Position numbers and translations under genes: made by a program. Under the pieces are notes generated by a model. That model saw only the letters and a program-made list of their open reading frames with translations, was not told the origin of the DNA and did no database searches. Positions 6,426 through 8,977 of a DNA stretch of 8,977 nucleotides are shown one piece after another. Location of the stretch: assembly GCA_030656535.1 (NCBI GenBank), contig JAUSPL010000507.1:1-8977 (forward strand), in the 5' to 3' direction. Origin of the DNA: Gemmobacter sp. Its GTDB lineage: Bacteria > Pseudomonadota > Alphaproteobacteria > Rhodobacterales > Rhodobacteraceae. How positions within the stretch are numbered: the stretch's first letter is position 1; every line of letters starts with the position of its first letter.

Positions 6426-7034
6426 TCAGACCTTGCTGGGGCTGTTGGCCGACAAGGTCACGTCAAGGGCCACATGGCCCGCCTGTGCGCCAAACCCGGT
6501 AAAGGCCTGCGACAGGGTTTCGAACACCGGTCCCGCGTCGCCGCGCAGCTTGGTGCAGAAATTCTTCGACCGATCAAACGTGCCCGAGGTTTTCAGGAAA
6601 TCGATGCAGCCGTAAATCTCGTCCATGTGATGCCCAAGGCCGAGCGGATACAGCGAGAATTGCGCGGCCACTGGCTGCGCTGTCACCGCGGCCGCCGCCA
6701 CACCGGCCCGCGCCGCTGCGATCCGGTCGGTCATCGGCGCACCGGGCGGCAGGCCGCCCAGCGGGGTGCAGATCGGGTCATCTGGTTCACCGGGGCAGCC
6801 GCGCGACACGGTGGCGTGCAGCGTGCAATGCACGCCGGTGCGGGCCGCAGCCACGAACAGATCGCGCATCGCCGGAAACAGGATTTCCGGTGGCCCGACC
6901 ATCAGGGTGGACAGGTCATCGGTTTCGATCCGCAGGCGATCACGCCAAGGGTCCAGCGCGCCAATCGCGCCAAGGATGATGCCGATGAAACCATCGGACA
7001 TGGGATACAGGGATATTTGTGCGCCGGAAAACAT
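6426..7034 (-). CDS. ykoF: YkoF-like thiamine/HMP-binding protein (two tandem YkoF domains)
   Basis: Encodes 202 residues with an internal duplication typical of YkoF. Domain 1 (about 4-80) begins AQISLYPMSD and contains GVHCTLHATVSRGCPGE. Domain 2 (about 124-196) begins AQFSLYPLGLGHHMDEIYG and ends GHVALDVTLSANSP. Known: B. subtilis YkoF is a soluble dimer of two ferredoxin-like folds per chain that binds thiamine. No signal peptide is visible, so it is probably cytoplasmic. It is the first gene after the TPP riboswitch and is followed 49 bases later by ykoE. The start is ATG 7034, directly preceded by GAGGTGAG. An in-frame ATG at 7055 lies inside the conserved 3' core of the riboswitch and was rejected. 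Role in the operon: likely binds or buffers the imported thiamine/HMP; how it cooperates with YkoEDC is not established. Confidence 0.92.
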   Translation of the reverse strand: MFSGAQISLYPMSDGFIGIILGAIGALDPWRDRLRIETDDLSTLMVGPPEILFPAMRDLFVAAARTGVHCTLHATVSRGCPGEPDDPICTPLGGLPPGAPMTDRIAAARAGVAAAAVTAQPVAAQFSLYPLGLGHHMDEIYGCIDFLKTSGTFDRSKNFCTKLRGDAGPVFETLSQAFTGFGAQAGHVALDVTLSANSPSKV

Positions 7035-7128
7035 CTCACCTCGCTCCGCTGGCATTACCCAGATCAGCTAAAGGGTTCGCGGGATTGCACCCGACATCTC
7101 AGCCCCGGCATTACGGAGCACCCCTGTT
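7035..7128 (-). promoter_or_regulatory. TPP riboswitch (THI element) running into the ykoF ribosome binding site
   Basis: Read on the minus strand, the conserved THI-box parts occur in order. A 5' GGGGTGC is followed by helix P2 GCTCCG/CGGGGC (7119-7114 with 7107-7102) and CTGAGA (7102-7097). Helix P3 CGGG/CCCG (7093-7090 with 7083-7080) comes next, then the pyrophosphate-binding half TGATCTGGGTAATGCCAGCG (7066-7047). The ykoF Shine-Dalgarno GAGGTGAG (7042-7035) starts only four bases after CCAGCG, and the ATG follows at once. No separate terminator hairpin with a U-run lies between aptamer and gene. This points to thiamine pyrophosphate blocking translation initiation rather than causing transcription termination (inference). 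Between the riboswitch and the next gene (7129-7238) I found no convincing promoter; a TTGCAA element about 40 bases upstream is the best -35 candidate. Confidence 0.95.
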
Positions 7129-7238
7129 CATACTGGGACGCTAACAGATGAAATTTCGGTTGCAAGCAGAACTTGTGTCTCCGGCAACACCTCATCTGTC
7201 TGCTGCCCAGTCACGGAGAGGCCTTGAGACAGGCCCAG

Positions 7239-7517
7239 TCAGCCTTTCGCCTGCAGATAGCCGTCACCCCAAACCCTTGGGGCATCGCGTTCCAGCAGCC
7301 TTCGCTCTGCCGCGGCCAGCCGTGCCATAGCGGCGGCCCTGTCGCCCTTGGCGTCACGCAGGGCGCGACCCCAGAGGCGCGCAACCGAACGCGCGCTCCA
7401 CGGCAGGGCGGCCTGCATCACCCATCGGCGCGCGTCGGGGGGCAGTGCGTCATAGGCGGCCATCGGGTTGCCTTTCGCCCTGCGGCGCAGCGAGGTTGCG
7501 AGGTTGGGTTTGCGCAT
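7239..7517 (-). CDS. Small DUF6525-type protein
   Basis: Encodes 92 residues, rich in Arg and Ala. The opening RKPNLATSLRRRAKGNPMAAYDALP and the core RRWVMQAALPWSARSVARLW (quoted in parts) match from memory the DUF6525 family of Rhodobacteraceae; its function is unknown. It is soluble, basic and mostly helical by eye, with no membrane segment or signal peptide. ATG 7517 gives the normal N-terminus. An in-frame TTG at 7538, directly after the TGA of the GTPase gene, would add seven residues; neither start has a strong Shine-Dalgarno. It follows the ZigA-like gene by about 21 bases on the same strand, so it is probably co-transcribed with it. Confidence 0.75.
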   Translation of the reverse strand: MRKPNLATSLRRRAKGNPMAAYDALPPDARRWVMQAALPWSARSVARLWGRALRDAKGDRAAAMARLAAAERRLLERDAPRVWGDGYLQAKG

Positions 7518-7538
7518 GACCAGAACGCCCCAGCGCAA

Positions 7539-8747
7539 TCAGGCGGTCGTCCGGCGCCAGGCCGGAAACGGATCGGCCATGTCGCGCCAGGCGTCAGGCG
7601 TAAATGCGTCCGTTGACACCAGTGCGGCATCAAGTGCCGCGGAGATGGCCGCACGGTCCATCCCTGCGCCGATAAACACGATCTCTTGCCGCCGGTCACC
7701 CCAGGGTTCTTGCCACTTTGCGGCGACTTCGGCCAAGGCATCGGGATGCGTCGGCCAGCGTTCGCGCGGCACCGATGCCCACCACCCGCCCAGCGGTGTG
7801 ACCGATGACATCGCGCCCGCAAGGCTGAACTCGGCCACCCAGTTCGGGCGCGACGCGATCCAGAAATGCCCCTTGGCGCGGATCACGCCGGGCAGATCCC
7901 CGTTCAGCACGGCGTGAACCTTCACGGGCTCAAAGGGTTCGCGGGCGCGATAGACAAAGGATGAGATACCATATTCCTCGGTCTCCGGAGTGTGATTGGC
8001 AAAACCGTAGAGTTCCTTGGCCCACATCGGGTGGGTATGGGCCTGATCAAAATCAAACAGTCCCGTGTCAAAGATCGCCGTCGGGTCAACCCGGGAATGG
8101 CTGGTCTCAACCACGCGGGCGTCGGGGTTCAGTGCGCGGATGATCTTGCGGGCGGCGTCCACCTGTTCGGCCGATGCATCTGCGATCTTGTTCAGCACCA
8201 CCACATCGGCAAACTCGATCTGTTCGGTCAGCAGGTTGACGAGGCTGCGGCTGTCATCCTCGCCCAGACTTTCACCACGGTCGGCAAGGAAGTCGTGGCT
8301 GGCAAAATCGCGCAGCAGGTTCACCGCATCGACCACCGTCACCATGGTATCCAGCCGTGCCACGTCAGACAGGCTGTCGCCGTTCTCATCGCGGAAATCA
8401 AACGTCGCGGCGACGGGCAGCGGTTCGGCAATGCCGGTGGATTCGATCAGGAGGTAGTCGAACCGTCCCTCGGCCGCCAACCGGCGCACCTCGGTCAGCA
8501 GATCATCGCGCAGGGTGCAGCAGATGCAGCCGTTGGTCATCTCGACCAGCTTTTCCTGCGCCCGCGACAGGTCTGAACCTTCGCGGATCAGGTCGGCGTC
8601 GATGTTGACCTCGGACATGTCGTTAACAATCACCGCCACGCGGCGGCCATCGCGGTTGTTCAGGACGTGGTTCAGCAGCGTGGTTTTTCCGGCACCAAGA
8701 AAGCCGGAAAGGACGGTAACGGGAAGGCGGGTGTCAGAAGTGGGCAT
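7539..8747 (-). CDS. zigA: COG0523 (CobW/ZigA-type) zinc metallochaperone GTPase
   Basis: Encodes 402 residues with all the marks of a G3E-family COG0523 GTPase. Walker A is GFLGAGKTT (15-23), switch region VNDMSEVNID (41-50), the family metal site GCICC (73-77), Walker B region LLIESTG (99-105) and TVVDA (137-141). The guanine-specificity motif is NKIAD (186-190), with the Asp one place later than in the usual NKxD. A His cluster HTHP (237-240) and the CobW C-terminal domain (about 262-380, including RAKGHFWIASRPNW) follow. Family knowledge: these proteins bind Zn in the CxCC pocket and, driven by GTP, hand it to client enzymes under zinc limitation; ZigA is the Acinetobacter example, and long sequence stretches here resemble that subgroup. 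A second COG0523 gene ends 45 bases upstream and a DUF6525 gene follows. ATG 8747 has only a weak upstream AGG. I see no Zur-type palindrome directly in front of it, so any regulation probably lies further upstream. Confidence 0.92.
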   Translation of the reverse strand: MPTSDTRLPVTVLSGFLGAGKTTLLNHVLNNRDGRRVAVIVNDMSEVNIDADLIREGSDLSRAQEKLVEMTNGCICCTLRDDLLTEVRRLAAEGRFDYLLIESTGIAEPLPVAATFDFRDENGDSLSDVARLDTMVTVVDAVNLLRDFASHDFLADRGESLGEDDSRSLVNLLTEQIEFADVVVLNKIADASAEQVDAARKIIRALNPDARVVETSHSRVDPTAIFDTGLFDFDQAHTHPMWAKELYGFANHTPETEEYGISSFVYRAREPFEPVKVHAVLNGDLPGVIRAKGHFWIASRPNWVAEFSLAGAMSSVTPLGGWWASVPRERWPTHPDALAEVAAKWQEPWGDRRQEIVFIGAGMDRAAISAALDAALVSTDAFTPDAWRDMADPFPAWRRTTA

Positions 8748-8792
8748 GATTGGCCTGCAGTTTGATGAAAGGGAAGACGCGCCGGACGGTGG

Positions 8793-8977
8793 TCAGAAAG
8801 GCATCTGAATGTGCTGCGCCATCATCTCGCCCGACCCGGTTGGCTCAGGACGCATCCGTAGAACCGCAAGGCTGCTTTCCAGAATGTCGCGCGGGATGTC
8901 GCGGCCGATCACCACGATCCGGCTGGTACGGTCGCCTTCGGGCCATTGCGGCAGGCCGACCGGCGGATGAAAGATGT
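8793..8977 (-). CDS. C-terminal end of a second COG0523/CobW-type GTPase, cut by the window edge
   Basis: The last 60 codons are open from the window edge to TGA 8795-8793. They read IFHPPVGLPQWPEGDRTSRI, then VVIGRDIPRDILESSLAVL, and end with a less conserved tail GEMMAQHIQMPF. The FHPPVxLPxWPxGDRxSRxVxIxRDI pattern is the end of the CobW C-terminal domain. The GTPase domain is outside the window, so its metal and subgroup cannot be judged. It lies 45 bases upstream of the complete ZigA-like gene on the same strand, making a tandem pair that is probably one operon, plausibly serving zinc homeostasis. Confidence 0.82.
   Translation of the reverse strand, partial: IFHPPVGLPQWPEGDRTSRIVVIGRDIPRDILESSLAVLRMRPEPTGSGEMMAQHIQMPF

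Noticed and set aside
7035..7055. In-frame upstream start for ykoF (MPAERGE before MFSGAQ)
   Set aside because: This ATG lies within the conserved 3' core of the TPP riboswitch and has no ribosome binding site; ATG 7034 has GAGGTGAG directly before it.
7205..7241. Direct repeat GCCCAGTCA (7205-7213 and 7233-7241) and a small hairpin GGCCT/AGGCC (7220-7235) after the DUF6525 gene
   Set aside because: Only two copies, the hairpin stem is five pairs and no T-run follows on the minus strand, so neither a terminator nor a meaningful repeat can be supported.
1..8977. CRISPR array, tRNA/rRNA genes, intact insertion sequence, toxin-antitoxin or defence cassette
   Set aside because: No regularly spaced repeats, no CCA-ended cloverleaf-like segment, no transposase motifs and no recognised defence domains were seen on either strand.

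Overview
The window looks like chromosomal DNA of a GC-rich alphaproteobacterium, most likely from the Rhodobacteraceae/Paracoccaceae group. The evidence is the strong G/C preference at third codon positions in the core genes, a short DUF6525-type gene, a DUF6522-like segment, and the style of the COG0523 (CobW/ZigA) GTPases. This placement rests on recognised family resemblance, not on any search.

The layout has four blocks. (1) Positions 1-1914, plus strand: the 3' end of an Mrp/ApbC-type Fe-S carrier ATPase fused to a DUF971 (GBBH-like) domain, overlapping by 8 bases an Nfu-type Fe-S scaffold/carrier with an unusually long C-terminal extension. Together they look like an Fe-S cluster trafficking pair. 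(2) Positions 1915-3420, plus strand: a degraded segment with lower GC and less biased codon use. It holds a short remnant of a heavy-metal P-type ATPase with an in-frame amber codon, then an EamA/DMT-family permease gene that reads through as about 300 codons except for one amber stop at codon 28. (3) Positions 3491-7128, minus strand: a TPP-riboswitch-controlled ykoF-ykoE-ykoD-ykoC operon for uptake of thiamine or its hydroxymethylpyrimidine precursor. YkoF is the soluble binding protein, YkoE the membrane substrate-specific component, YkoD the duplicated ABC ATPase and YkoC the EcfT-like transmembrane coupling component. The riboswitch runs into the ykoF Shine-Dalgarno, so translational control of the operon is likely; ykoE/ykoD/ykoC are coupled by overlapping stop and start codons. 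(4) Positions 7239-8977, minus strand: two tandem COG0523 metallochaperone GTPase genes (one cut by the window edge, one complete and ZigA-like), followed by a small DUF6525 gene.

The themes are metal/Fe-S handling and cofactor (thiamine) supply. I see no CRISPR array, no intact mobile element, and no tRNA or rRNA. I did not find a convincing undescribed multi-gene defence or biosynthetic system. The least ordinary items are the extended Nfu fusion protein and the two amber-interrupted genes in the 1.9-3.4 kb segment.
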